A DNA stretch of 46,276 nt from an uncultured Planctomycetota bacterium (GTDB lineage: Bacteria; Planctomycetota; Phycisphaerae; UBA1845; UTPLA1), in contig CAADGE010000018.1 in assembly GCA_900696465.1 (NCBI GenBank), positions 1-46,276 on the forward strand, in the 5' to 3' direction. A model generated the notes under the pieces. The model saw only the letters and a list, made by a program, of their open reading frames with translations, searched no databases and was not told where the DNA came from. The position numbers and the translations under genes were made by a program. Of the stretch, positions 7,975 to 16,276 are shown in pieces (positions within the stretch are counted from its first letter, which is position 1; every line of letters starts with the position of its first letter).

Positions 7975-8004
7975 ATTATATCACACCAAGCGCCTCAGTG
8001 GAAA
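7975..8004 (-). promoter_or_regulatory. Promoter of the toxin-antitoxin pair, probably leaderless
   Basis: On the minus strand, TATAAT occupies 7980-7975 and the antitoxin ATG begins at 7968, so the transcript would start at or within a base or two of the start codon. A weak -35 (TTTCCA or TTCCAC) lies 17-18 bases upstream. The short dyad ATAT...ATAT across the -10 could be the antitoxin operator. Confidence 0.45.
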
Positions 8005-8318
8005 CGCAAAGTGCTCCCGCTCACGCGATACCAGTTCGCCGCCGATCACAGCCCTATCGCAGAACAACGCCTATCGACTCATCTGCCGCCTCTATCGGTC
8101 CCGGCGGTAGATTCGGAGCTTTCGTCGGCTCGGTTGGCTTGCTCGCTTCCTGATCGCTCCGCGTCCGGTCCGCTCCCGGCTTGACGCCGCCGGGCCGGGC
8201 TTGCATCGGGCGCGCCAGGCACACTTCGTTCTTCGCCTTCGGCTTCGGCCTGTCACGCCCGCTGCCGACAGCCCGTCCCTGGAGCGGCCCGGCCGCTGCG
8301 CTCTTGTCCATCCGGTTC

Positions 8319-8361
8319 GGGGTTTTGGTTTCCCACGGCTTGTGAGGAAACACAAAACCCC
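8319..8361 (+). promoter_or_regulatory. Long stem-loop in the ardC leader
   Basis: GGGGTTTTG (8319-8327) pairs with CAAAACCCC (8353-8361), TTTCC (8329-8333) with GGAAA (8346-8350) and CAC (8334-8336) with GTG (8342-8344), leaving a five-base loop. The structure ends 18 bases before the ardC ATG, just ahead of its GGAGGA site. It could be an operator, a translation-control hairpin or a single-strand replication or transfer signal. The GC-rich stretch before it (7981-8318) holds no convincing gene. Confidence 0.5.
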
Positions 8362-8379
8362 AAACACGGAGGACAATCC

Positions 8380-9192
8380 ATGAAAGCAGAGCAAGCCAAA
8401 AAACTCGCCGACGAAGCCCTCGAACAACTCATCGCCGAAGTAGAGCGCGGCGGAAGTGACGCCCTCAAGGCCTATCTCGCCACGATGGCCTGCTTCCATC
8501 ATTACAGCTTCGGCAACTGCATGATGATTGCGATGCAGAAGCCGGATGCGACGCGCGTCGCCGGGTTCAATCGCTGGAAGGAACTCGGACGCTTCGTGAA
8601 GGCCGGCGAGAAGGGCATCGTCATCATCGCCCCGATGCTCATCCGCAAGAAGGGCGACGACACCAACGGCGCGCCGGCCGACGATAACGCTGCCGAGAAG
8701 CTCCTACGCTTCCGGGCCGTCTATGTCTTCGATGTCAGCCAGACGGATGGTGAGCCGCTGCCCGAGCTTCACCGCGTCGGCGGCAATCCCAGCGGTCACA
8801 CCGACCGGCTCAAGGACTTCATCGCCGGCCGCAGCATCGCCCTCGAATACTCCGATGACATCGGCTCGGCCGACGGCGTCTCCAAGGGCGGCAAGATCGT
8901 GATTCGCACCACGCTCAGCCCGGCCGAGGAGTTCTCGGTGCTGGTGCACGAACTGGCGCACGAGATGCTTCACCGCACCGAGCGGCGCAAGGAAACCACC
9001 AAGACCATCCGCGAGACCGAAGCCGAGGCCGTCGCGTTCGTCGTCTCGCAGGCCATCGGGCTGGACGCCAACCACGCCGCGGCCGACTACATCAAGCTCT
9101 ACAACGGCGACCGCGAGACGCTGACCGAGTCGCTGGACCTCATCCAGAAGACCGCGGCGCAGATCCTCGAAGCGATCAACGCCAATGAATGA
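8380..9192 (+). CDS. ArdC-like antirestriction zinc metalloprotein
   Basis: A 270-residue protein of the ArdC type carried by conjugative plasmids, which protects incoming single-stranded DNA from host nucleases. The N-terminal half is the single-strand DNA-binding domain (LATMACFHHYSFGNCMMI, KELGRFVKAGEKGI and RFRAVYVFDVSQTDG). The C-terminal half is an IrrE/ImmA-like zincin with HELAH at residues 190-194 and the third ligand glutamate in RETEAEAVAFVV (about 211-222). The start has GGAGGA 8 bases upstream. A strong hairpin precedes the gene and an intrinsic terminator follows, so it is a single-gene unit. Its presence argues that the element passes through a single-stranded transfer stage. 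Confidence 0.85.
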   Translation: MKAEQAKKLADEALEQLIAEVERGGSDALKAYLATMACFHHYSFGNCMMIAMQKPDATRVAGFNRWKELGRFVKAGEKGIVIIAPMLIRKKGDDTNGAPADDNAAEKLLRFRAVYVFDVSQTDGEPLPELHRVGGNPSGHTDRLKDFIAGRSIALEYSDDIGSADGVSKGGKIVIRTTLSPAEEFSVLVHELAHEMLHRTERRKETTKTIRETEAEAVAFVVSQAIGLDANHAAADYIKLYNGDRETLTESLDLIQKTAAQILEAINANE

Positions 9193-9198
9193 ATTTCC

Positions 9199-9224
9199 GG
9201 GCCGGTTTAACGCCGGCCCTTTTT
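9199..9224 (+). terminator. Intrinsic terminator after ardC
   Basis: Perfect stem GGGCCGG (9199-9205) with CCGGCCC (9213-9219), seven-base loop and TTTTT. It lies 6 bases beyond the ardC stop and shows that the upstream ATG at 9189 is not the start of the next gene. Confidence 0.8.
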
Positions 9225-9308
9225 ATACCCGGACGATACGACACGGCGCAACGCGGTCATAACTCACAGCAGAAGGCGAATGCCGCTTCTGATTCCACGC
9301 GCAACACG

Positions 9309-10310
9309 ATGAGCAGATACGTTCAACAAGAGTTTCAGTGGCCCGAAAAGGGGCGGGAATCCGACAACGCCACATCCGAACCCGCGCCAGCACAAGCGAT
9401 TGAACTGCCACCACAGCCGGAACCGCCGGTTTCAGATTCGCCCCAACTTGAGGCGGCCTCATTCGTCCGCGACGAATTCGCCGACGTGCCAGTCGCAATG
9501 CCGCTGCCGCAGGCCGTCGAACATGGCGTCTTCGGGATGACGACCGCAGGCCCGATTGAACCCGATGCCGAGGAGGTCCGCGCCATGACCACCGAGCAGG
9601 CGCGGGAACTGGCATGGATGCTTCGCGATCTTCAAGCCGTCGAAGATGCGGCACGCACCGGCGAAGACCCACGGACCGGAAGGCAGCCCAGGACGGAAGA
9701 AGCCGCGGCGAAGCTGCGTCAGTTTCTTGAAGGGGAAGAACCGCGACTCAAGCAGGCGTATGCCGATGCGCTCTCCGCGTACGCGAACGGATTCGGCGAT
9801 GACGCGGCGAAGGCACTCGACCTCTGGGTTTGCCGGACGGTCGCGGACCTCACCATCGAACCGGGCGACCGCTACGACCCCGGCCATCCGTGGCACTACC
9901 TGCCCGATGGCGACAACGCCCGCCCGATTCCCGTCGATGCGATCGAACCGGACATCGACGCAGGCCGGTACATCCAGCAGGAACTGCCCAAGAACCCAGC
10001 GAAGCGGGCCGAGAGGCTACGGGCGATGCTCGCACATGAGCGGGAGCGCGTCGAAGAAGACAAGCGGCGGTATCAGGAGATCGTCGTAAAGGGCGCCGAG
10101 GCGCTCTCACGCTATGACCGCGAGATCGCCCACACCAATGACGAGATGGCCGTGGCAACTGCACTCTCACTCAAATACAACCACATTCGCTATGGCCTTG
10201 GCTGCGTGGCGTGGATGGAACGGCAGGGCGAAGCCAGGGGCAGGCGTGAGTCAGTGTTCCCCGATACACAAGAATCCGAAACCATCGACGGTCGCAGCGG
10301 AGCTGATTGA
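9309..10310 (+). CDS. Hypothetical acidic protein, element-encoded
   Basis: A 333-residue protein of unknown function. The start at ATG 9309 (MSRYVQQEFQWPEK) is chosen because the upstream candidate at 9189 would be cut by the ardC terminator. Residues 1-90 are proline and acid rich and likely disordered. Residues 95-190 are helical (TTEQARELAWMLRDLQAVEDAAR), followed by a region with DRYDPGHPWHYLPDGDN. A coiled coil lies near residue 240-290 (KRAERLRAMLAHERERVEEDKRRYQ). The N-terminal SRYVQQEF is echoed later by GRYIQQELP, hinting at a repeated short motif. No signal peptide or membrane segment. I do not recognise the family. Confidence 0.6.
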   Translation: MSRYVQQEFQWPEKGRESDNATSEPAPAQAIELPPQPEPPVSDSPQLEAASFVRDEFADVPVAMPLPQAVEHGVFGMTTAGPIEPDAEEVRAMTTEQARELAWMLRDLQAVEDAARTGEDPRTGRQPRTEEAAAKLRQFLEGEEPRLKQAYADALSAYANGFGDDAAKALDLWVCRTVADLTIEPGDRYDPGHPWHYLPDGDNARPIPVDAIEPDIDAGRYIQQELPKNPAKRAERLRAMLAHERERVEEDKRRYQEIVVKGAEALSRYDREIAHTNDEMAVATALSLKYNHIRYGLGCVAWMERQGEARGRRESVFPDTQESETIDGRSGAD

Positions 10311-10487
10311 TGTCCTTATCAGCGCGTTAAATCTTGTGTTGCTAGGAACTTGGCACGCACTTGCCACTTGATTACAATCCCGATTCGTTCGGAGTCCTGA
10401 GCCAGATCGGCACCTCGCAGAATAATCAGATGGCCCCGCCCAATACCTTAGGAGTTCTCACCGGCCCGCCACGATGGAGAATCCGTT

Positions 10488-11006
10488 ATGTCCAGAGACT
10501 GTTTGCCAGCCCTTGTGATACTGATTACCTGCTGCGTCTTCGGATGCGATTATCGCAGCAACGAACCGTTCTTGATCGAAGTCGAAGCCGGGGCGACTGT
10601 GCCATGGTTGTACCGCGAACATTCTCACGATCTCAAACCTCGGCTTCGTGACGGGACTTTGGAATACCCTCCGCGAACCGTTTGTTGGGCTGGCGGCCAT
10701 CTTCCCTCTATCGCCGTACAAGCCGGTGGCTATATCGAAGTCGAATGCGGTCCCCTCGAAGGCGAACCGGCGGCTACGGTGCTCTTCTGCGCAAAAGAGA
10801 ACGGCCGGATGCTGAGCGAGGATTCAAAAACACCTGGCGCTGGTCAGGGCAAGCGCATTGACTCTACTGGGCGCGCTTTCGTCAAGCTACCGTTCGTCGA
10901 AGACGGCAACCTCAACTTCTTCTCGTTCGCCGACCCTGCGCACGGGTTGCGTGTATACAGGATAAAAGTCTTCCCGCTGCGATTGCCCCATTTGTCCGGA
11001 AAGTGA
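10488..11006 (+). CDS. Hypothetical lipoprotein
   Basis: A 172-residue exported protein. The N-terminus MSRDCLPALVILITCCVFGCDYRS is a short lipoprotein signal peptide with a lipobox ending at CVFGC (acylated cysteine about residue 20). The rest is a small beta-rich domain (FLIEVEAGATVPWLYRE, VQAGGYIEVECGPLEGEPAATVLFCAKE) without catalytic motif. A weak site (GGAGAA) lies before the ATG. It is probably surface cargo together with the secreted gene that follows. Function unknown. The 177-base gap before it shows no clear promoter. Confidence 0.65.
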   Translation: MSRDCLPALVILITCCVFGCDYRSNEPFLIEVEAGATVPWLYREHSHDLKPRLRDGTLEYPPRTVCWAGGHLPSIAVQAGGYIEVECGPLEGEPAATVLFCAKENGRMLSEDSKTPGAGQGKRIDSTGRAFVKLPFVEDGNLNFFSFADPAHGLRVYRIKVFPLRLPHLSGK

Positions 11007-11136
11007 GCACTGAGTCGCGAGAGGGGATAAGTCGGCTCTGAGGAATCGTGTCGGGCGCAGACCGACACCATGCAACGGGAGAACGGCCAACTGCATAAGA
11101 ACACTCAGGCCGCTACACGGTGAAAGGAAACACCAA

Positions 11137-13689
11137 ATGAATACGAATTGCCGCAATCGGTTCCAGCTATCCATATGGGTATCCTGTAACTGTTACACTC
11201 TACTGATACTTCCGATGGTTAAAGCCGAACCGGTGCTCCAGCAATGGCCGGTCGTTGGAACTGATGACTCGGTAGCTGTCGCATCCTCCGCATTGGCTGG
11301 CTGGTACGCCGTGGCAGATTCATTCCAGAACAAGATCGAAATTCGAGACATAAGTCAGCAACTGATCCGAACCATTACAAGCTCAGAACTCCAGGCTTTG
11401 TCCCCAGGCCACAACTATAGTAATGGCCAAGACGGGCCATGTGGGTTGGCTTGGTCGGACTCTGGTCGATATCTTTTCATTCTTATTTACGATGACGTTG
11501 GAACCAGTGACGCAGTACTTCGCTACGACACGTTCACCGATCAGCTTACGAGCTTCGCTCAGCTAAACCTCTTTTTCCATGGTGGCTGCTGGCCGCATTT
11601 ATCCGCCGTTCATTATCACGGTAGGCTATACGTAGGCACCTACCTAACCGGTATTCGTGTATACCAGGCTGGCTCGAACGATGCCACAGGCTCGCTTCTC
11701 TATACCACGCAGCTTCCCACGGGTTCCTACGTTCGTGGCCTGGCCGTGGATCGAAAAGCAAACCTTCTCTATGCCGCTAGCGAGTCTGCGATCTATCGCG
11801 CCGATCTTAGTCAAGATTCGTTAACCTCCGGTGATTTCGAAATCGTAGGCTCCATTCCCAATATCTGGGCGATCACTTTCAGCGATCATTACGGCGGAAG
11901 TGGGAACGAGGGCATGTATGTGCTAACCTCAACGGCTCCATCCGGAACCTCGCCTCCATGCCAACCAGCCGGCGCGGTTTCTTCACAGGTACACCATGTT
12001 CCTATCGATCAGGCGAGGGGGCTGGCCGCTTTTCAACCTTCGGCTTACGTCTCGCAAGGGGCGACATGGCATGATGTAGCGGCTACAGCGGATGGTCGCC
12101 TGCTGGTAGGTCGTGGCGATCTATCTGGGCCCGCTCATGATGCCGTCATCGTTTCAGATTCGTCCGACTCGAGATTATCTTACCAAGCATGGCTCCAGGA
12201 CGAATTCATCGAGGTGGTCAACTTTGGGAAAAGTCTGATTACGCCAGATCAGGCCTTACTTTCTGGCTGTAAGGTCGAATGTACCCCGAACGATGAGCCG
12301 CCGGGTTGGGTCCTCGATGCCGATGTGCAGCAAACGTGGTGCCGGTTCCATCCAGCGACAGCCGACGGGGCCGCATGGGTAATGCTGCTACTCATAATGA
12401 ACGATCATATCAACGGCGATCCGGAAGCGCAAGATTTAGTGCGTCTTATTCTGCAGCGCTACGCCGGTCTCGCGCCGGATGGGATTGGACCGGCAGTATC
12501 TGCTGATGGGCTTATCATACATTGGATCGATCCATGTACCGGAGGCTCGAAGGCAGGATGGCAATTGGAGCACGCGATATTGAGCACGATGAAATTGGGC
12601 ACCGCAGCCGCGCGTGCCATGCAGTTCTACCCAGGCGATGCTCAGATAGTAGAGGCCGCCCAGACCATCATCTGCCGCATCAAGAATTGGGATTCGTATC
12701 TCCAGAGTAATACGTGTGCTCTCGCACTCGTGGGTTTATCCGCGGGAGGCCCGCAGCTAGAAAGTTTCACGAATCCATTCTACGAAGGGTTCATGTTTGT
12801 TGAACAGGCAGCGGCATACAACGGACCGGTATCTCTTCATTGTTTTGACCAATGGCTCAATCGCGCACTCTGGCCCACAGCAGAATTCGTTATCGGGAAA
12901 CCGGTCACCGGGAATGCTCCAGGCCAATTCCAGGCCGCATTCGTTAGTCTTTATCCATATCTCATTTCGGAGCCGTATCGCACGAGTACGGACTGGCAGG
13001 CGCAAGTGAATAATCTGTCTTGTTCGAATGCCGCATGGATGGACGATAACGGGGCGTGTTTTTATACTGTTTTTTCAGCGGGTACTACAAAACCGGAATG
13101 GTCCGCATCCGGCTACCACGCCGATAGTCTCTCGTATCATCCCGGCGATATCACGACGTTTCCTTCTCTCATGGCATTCGCCGCGTCGGGGCGCACCGCA
13201 AAAGCGGTTGCCGCCTATTACGCGTATCGTCAAGGTGCGAGGCAAACATTTGCCGGGGGTGCGAGCATTCTGTACCGGCGGTCGAATGAGGATCCTACGT
13301 ATCAACCGAATTCGGCCGGGCTGCCTGATGTTGCTCTCGGCGCGTTGGGATTGGCTGAGCTACTCTCACCCGGATCGGTTGACGCAATACTCGCACAACC
13401 GTATCCGCCAATGAGTGACCAGGATGGTGACGGTGCCCCAGACTGTATTGACAACTGTCTCTATGTAGCGAATTCTGACCAGTTGGATTTCGACGGCGAT
13501 GGGGTTGGGAACGCCTGTGATCCAGACATCGACGGCGACGGAGTTTCCAACGAAGACGATGTTTGTCCCATGAATACCCCCAGTCTGCCCGTGGATTGTG
13601 AAGGACGGCCGCTACGTGACTGTAACCTCGACTGCAATGTGGACGGCTTGGACGTACAATGCGTCGTGGCGGAGATGCTTGGTCAGTAA
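11137..13689 (+). CDS. Large secreted protein: propeller-like, glucoamylase-like helical domain, TSP3 repeats, dockerin-like tail
   Basis: An 850-residue exported protein. Residues 1-31 are a signal peptide ([20 protein letters not shown]). Residues about 35-350 show repeated beta segments with W/Y patterns ([26 protein letters not shown]), like a beta-propeller. Residues about 400-750 are helical, with repeated short hairpins ([48 protein letters not shown]), resembling alpha/alpha-toroid carbohydrate-active enzymes, though no catalytic residue can be named. Residues about 760-820 are thrombospondin type-3 calcium repeats ([34 protein letters not shown]). The end, [20 protein letters not shown], is half a dockerin-like calcium loop. 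GAAAGG precedes the start. A polysaccharide-related role is inferred. Confidence 0.7.
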   Translation: MNTNCRNRFQLSIWVSCNCYTLLILPMVKAEPVLQQWPVVGTDDSVAVASSALAGWYAVADSFQNKIEIRDISQQLIRTITSSELQALSPGHNYSNGQDGPCGLAWSDSGRYLFILIYDDVGTSDAVLRYDTFTDQLTSFAQLNLFFHGGCWPHLSAVHYHGRLYVGTYLTGIRVYQAGSNDATGSLLYTTQLPTGSYVRGLAVDRKANLLYAASESAIYRADLSQDSLTSGDFEIVGSIPNIWAITFSDHYGGSGNEGMYVLTSTAPSGTSPPCQPAGAVSSQVHHVPIDQARGLAAFQPSAYVSQGATWHDVAATADGRLLVGRGDLSGPAHDAVIVSDSSDSRLSYQAWLQDEFIEVVNFGKSLITPDQALLSGCKVECTPNDEPPGWVLDADVQQTWCRFHPATADGAAWVMLLLIMNDHINGDPEAQDLVRLILQRYAGLAPDGIGPAVSADGLIIHWIDPCTGGSKAGWQLEHAILSTMKLGTAAARAMQFYPGDAQIVEAAQTIICRIKNWDSYLQSNTCALALVGLSAGGPQLESFTNPFYEGFMFVEQAAAYNGPVSLHCFDQWLNRALWPTAEFVIGKPVTGNAPGQFQAAFVSLYPYLISEPYRTSTDWQAQVNNLSCSNAAWMDDNGACFYTVFSAGTTKPEWSASGYHADSLSYHPGDITTFPSLMAFAASGRTAKAVAAYYAYRQGARQTFAGGASILYRRSNEDPTYQPNSAGLPDVALGALGLAELLSPGSVDAILAQPYPPMSDQDGDGAPDCIDNCLYVANSDQLDFDGDGVGNACDPDIDGDGVSNEDDVCPMNTPSLPVDCEGRPLRDCNLDCNVDGLDVQCVVAEMLGQ

Positions 13690-13770
13690 GCGCCGCGTGC
13701 CGTGGTTCTCAAACCGAAGCGTGTGAGCGCCCTCCGGCTCCGGACCGATCCGGCAGAGCAGTAGCGCGGG

Positions 13771-13821
13771 GTTGGATCGAAGGTGTCGCAACGGAGTGTT
13801 GGATCGAAGGTGTCGCAACGG
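13771..13821 (+). repeat. Two-copy tandem repeat, 27-base period
   Basis: A 24-base unit starting GTTGGATCGAAGGTG and ending CGCAACGG occurs at 13771-13794 and again, identical, at 13798-13821, separated by AGT. It lies in the 253-base gap after the secreted gene, which otherwise shows nothing. Two copies are too few for a CRISPR array. Confidence 0.8.
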
Positions 13822-13942
13822 ATGCCGCTTCAGCCCTCCTCGCCGGGGACCCCTTCTTGCGAGCCCCGACGATGATGGCCGAAGACGGCAGAACCAGACG
13901 AGCGTAATTGAGTAGCCGCTGCGCCCATGCTATGGATCTGCG

Positions 13943-14521
13943 ATGAGGGGCAGGAGAGGGGCGACGCAACGCGGAACAGCAGGCAGGCAGTGGCGACCGC
14001 ACAGTCGGCGTCGACGGTTTGCCGCCAGGCGGCGCCAAGAGTCACTTCCCTATGAAAGCCGCGGGACGCTTCTCACCAAGGGCGAGGCCGCATTCTATGG
14101 CCCACTTCAGAAGGCCGTCGGCACGGAATTTCAAATCATGTGCAAGGTTCGCGTCGCCGACGTACTCACCTGCTCGGAGGCCGACTGGCGGCGGGGATAC
14201 GGCGGAGCGATTTCCCAGAAGCACCTCGACTTCGTGCTCTGCGAACCGGGGACGACGCGGATCATTCTCGCCGTGGAACTGGACGACCGGACACACGAAG
14301 CGCCTCACCGCCAGCGTCGCGACCGGTTCCTGAATGAAACCCTTTACGCCGCCGGCATTCGGCTCCTGCGCATCCGGGCGCGCGCCGAGTACTCGGTCGA
14401 GATTCTTCGGCGATTCGTGTTTGCACGGCTCGGACGCGGAGCGCGGCCGACATCCATCGAGGCGCAGCCAGTGCACAGCGATGCCAAATCCACGTCACAC
14501 CACCACCAGCTTGCTTCATAA
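13943..14521 (+). CDS. DUF2726-type nuclease-like protein
   Basis: A 192-residue protein with a DUF2726 domain at about residues 42-155. Pattern: LLTKGEAAFYGPLQKAVG, a beta strand with MCKVRVADVL, then KHLDFVLCEPGTTRIILAVELDDRTHE and RRDRFLNETLYAAGIRLLRI. This is the PD-(D/E)XK nuclease-like fold known from topoisomerase- or helicase-linked proteins, with D in LDFV and E in VELDD as likely metal ligands. The first 35 residues are arginine rich and may be non-native; the true start could be later, since no ribosome site is seen at ATG 13943. It may process DNA of the element or act in defence. Function not established. Confidence 0.65.
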   Translation: MRGRRGATQRGTAGRQWRPHSRRRRFAARRRQESLPYESRGTLLTKGEAAFYGPLQKAVGTEFQIMCKVRVADVLTCSEADWRRGYGGAISQKHLDFVLCEPGTTRIILAVELDDRTHEAPHRQRRDRFLNETLYAAGIRLLRIRARAEYSVEILRRFVFARLGRGARPTSIEAQPVHSDAKSTSHHHQLAS

Positions 14522-14570
14522 CCCTCCGTAACAGGTGGACTGTTCGGACCTCCGGAAAGGATGGTGCTTT

Positions 14571-14819
14571 ATGCCTAACAGCGATAAGAACCGACCGATT
14601 CGGGAGATTCGATACGGAACCGTCAAGGTTCTGGTTTGGGAAAACAAGACCGCCAACGGCGCCATGCACAACGTGACGGCCGTGCGGCTCTACAAGGACG
14701 GCGAAGACTGGAAGGAGACGGGCGGCTTTCATGCCGACGACCTTCCCATCCTCGCCAAGGCCCTCAACGACGCTCACTCGTGGATTCACGACCAGCGAGC
14801 GGCGCGCAAGGCCTCCTGA
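14571..14819 (+). CDS. Small conserved protein of planctomycete elements
   Basis: An 82-residue protein: MPNSDKNRPIREIRYG, then a small beta-rich domain (TVKVLVWENKTANGAMHNVTAVRLYKDGEDWKETGGF) and a helix (DDLPILAKALNDAHSWIH). I recall near-identical patterns in many planctomycete and other environmental mobile elements, without known function. The alternating strands and terminal helix resemble a PC4-like single-strand nucleic-acid binding fold; that is inference. The start at 14571 has AAAGGA 9 bases upstream; the ATG at 14535 lacks one. Confidence 0.7.
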   Translation: MPNSDKNRPIREIRYGTVKVLVWENKTANGAMHNVTAVRLYKDGEDWKETGGFHADDLPILAKALNDAHSWIHDQRAARKAS

Positions 14820-15120
14820 CCGGCCATTCGTCAGACACGTTCGTTCGAAGGAATACCAAGAGGTTTCACGCGAGGTCCGGGCATCCACCTGCCCATTCTT
14901 CACGCTTTCCAACAAACGCCCGGCTGCGCCGGATGTTTTCATCGCTGGGGATCGTCTCGGCTTCGGTTGCGGCGACGCAAGGCCCGCGCCGGCCTGCGGC
15001 CGCCCGCTTCGCGGGCCGCTCCGCGGTCACGGCCCTTGCCATGCCCCCGCTGCCCTCCGCCATCGACTCACCCCGCGTCCACCAAGCGGAATCGAGCTGA
15101 CGCTCGATGCTGTCTTGTGG

Positions 15121-15192
15121 GGCTTTTCCCGGGGGCCGGTTTTTTCCGGCAGGTCGGGCGACCGAAAAAAACCGACCCCGACGGGAAAAGCC
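15121..15192. repeat. 29-31 base inverted repeat in a non-coding leader
   Basis: The left arm 15121-15149 begins GGCTTTTCCCG and continues GGGGCCGGTTTTTTCCGG. The right arm 15162-15192 is its complement (starting CCGAAAAAAACCGACCCC and ending CGGGAAAAGCC) with two substitutions and a two-base insertion; the loop is 12 bases. It lies 75 bases before a three-gene operon, in a 448-base stretch (14820-15267) that is otherwise GC rich and shows no gene. Candidate roles: bidirectional terminator, protein-binding dyad or transfer-origin hairpin. Confidence 0.6.
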
Positions 15193-15267
15193 GGCTGGCC
15201 TGGCGATGACCCGCGGAGAAACAGCCGACGCGCTCGGGGTAGCGGCGGCTCGAAGGAGATGAACAAC

Positions 15268-15492
15268 ATGAACGGTGAAATGAAACCCACGAATCTGCCG
15301 GACGCCCTTCGTTCCGCGCTTCACGACATTCTGGAACACCTCAGACATGAGGAATACTTGGAACATGCGATGTACAGCGACCTGCTGGACGAGGCCCTGG
15401 AAGTGGTCCGCTGTCTTCTGGTCGGCATTGCCGCGAAGGCCGAGCGTGAAACTACCAAGTGCAATGTGCGCGGGGAGGGCTGGAGCTTATGA
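15268..15492 (+). CDS. Small helical protein of the element
   Basis: A 74-residue protein beginning MNGEMKPTNLPDALRSAL, helical throughout (HDILEHLRHEEYLEHAMYSDLLDEALEVVRCLLVGIA). ATG 15268 is chosen because GAAGGAG lies 9 bases upstream; ATG 15259 is too close to that site. Its stop overlaps the next start (ATGA at 15489-15492), so the following gene is translationally coupled. Family not recognised. Confidence 0.55.
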   Translation: MNGEMKPTNLPDALRSALHDILEHLRHEEYLEHAMYSDLLDEALEVVRCLLVGIAAKAERETTKCNVRGEGWSL

Positions 15493-15806
15493 AGACCCAG
15501 ACCAACACGATGGACGGCGCCCGCCTGTCGAAGCTGGGCAGCGGCGCGTTTCAAGGTCACTTCGGCGGATGCCCAGATTGTGGCGACGCCGAAGGACCCT
15601 ACAACGTCGGCCGCGCCCATTGGCTTGTCTGCCCCGAGCACTGCGTGCGCTGGTTGATTGGTGAAAACCTCTTCCGGGCATGGCGAGACGAAAGCCCCGA
15701 GGAATGGGAAGCCACTCAGCGATGGCTCGACGGCTTCCGCGTTGTCAAACCCGTCTATGGTGACGACACGAACCCGGACGGGGAGGCCGACAACGATGAC
15801 CGCTAA
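15489..15806 (+). CDS. Small zinc-binding-like protein
   Basis: A 105-residue protein with a four-ligand pattern typical of a zinc ribbon: CPDC at about residues 28-31 and CPEHC at about 48-52. A conserved-looking WLIGENLFRAWRDESPEEWEATQRWL segment follows. Proteins of this pattern are frequent next to the preceding and following genes in integrative elements; function unknown. Start and upstream stop share ATGA, with GGAGGG 7-12 bases upstream. The end overlaps the next gene by 11 bases. Confidence 0.65.
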   Translation: MKTQTNTMDGARLSKLGSGAFQGHFGGCPDCGDAEGPYNVGRAHWLVCPEHCVRWLIGENLFRAWRDESPEEWEATQRWLDGFRVVKPVYGDDTNPDGEADNDDR

Positions 15807-16065
15807 ATTCACACTCGGGCAGACCGTCATCACGGCCACGGCACACAGCATCCTTCATCCCGAAGACGTGCGCGCCGCGTTGCGACGGCACGCCCGAGGC
15901 GACTGGGGCGAGGTGTGTCAGGATGATTGGGCGGAGAACGAAACTTCGCTCGGTCAGGGCTTCCGGCTGCTGTCGGTCTATCGGGACCGCGACGGGCAGA
16001 AGTTCTGGATTATCACCGAGGCGGACCGCTCGGCGACGACCATCCTGCTGCCGGACGACTATTAA
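15796..16065 (+). CDS. Small conserved element protein (DUF-type, WIITEADRS motif)
   Basis: An 89-residue protein ending in the very characteristic string GFRLLSVYRDRDGQKFWIITEADRSATTILLPDDY, preceded by HARGDWGEVCQDDWAENE. I recall this family as widespread on conjugative and integrative elements of Proteobacteria and Planctomycetes, always annotated hypothetical. It overlaps the zinc-ribbon gene by 11 bases and is the last gene of a three-gene unit closed by an intrinsic terminator. Confidence 0.75.
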   Translation: MTAKFTLGQTVITATAHSILHPEDVRAALRRHARGDWGEVCQDDWAENETSLGQGFRLLSVYRDRDGQKFWIITEADRSATTILLPDDY

Positions 16066-16072
16066 TCACCAG

Positions 16073-16105
16073 GGGCCGACGGCGCGTGTCGTCGGCCCAA
16101 CTTTT
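16073..16105 (+). terminator. Intrinsic terminator after the small-protein operon
   Basis: Perfect nine-base stem GGGCCGACG (16073-16081) with CGTCGGCCC (16090-16098), followed by AACTTTT. Eight bases after the stop of the previous gene. Confidence 0.75.
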
Positions 16106-16276
16106 CCGAATGCTCGACCTTGCCGATGCCCATCCGATTCGGCCACCGTTTCGGCTGCACCGGTTCCTGCCTTCGATACGGAAGTCTCGTCCGTTATAAC
16201 TTCGTCTCTGGCAATGCCTTAACCAATCTGCCCTGCGCAGTCTCCGTACCCTCCAAGATGACCGGAGAATGTTCCG

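Noticed and set aside
8092-8502. 136-codon minus frame before and into ardC
   Set aside because: It overlaps the ardC start and the leader hairpin, and its arginine/proline-rich translation looks like a GC artefact.
13771-13821. Possible CRISPR array
   Set aside because: Only two repeats with a 3-base gap and no spacers.
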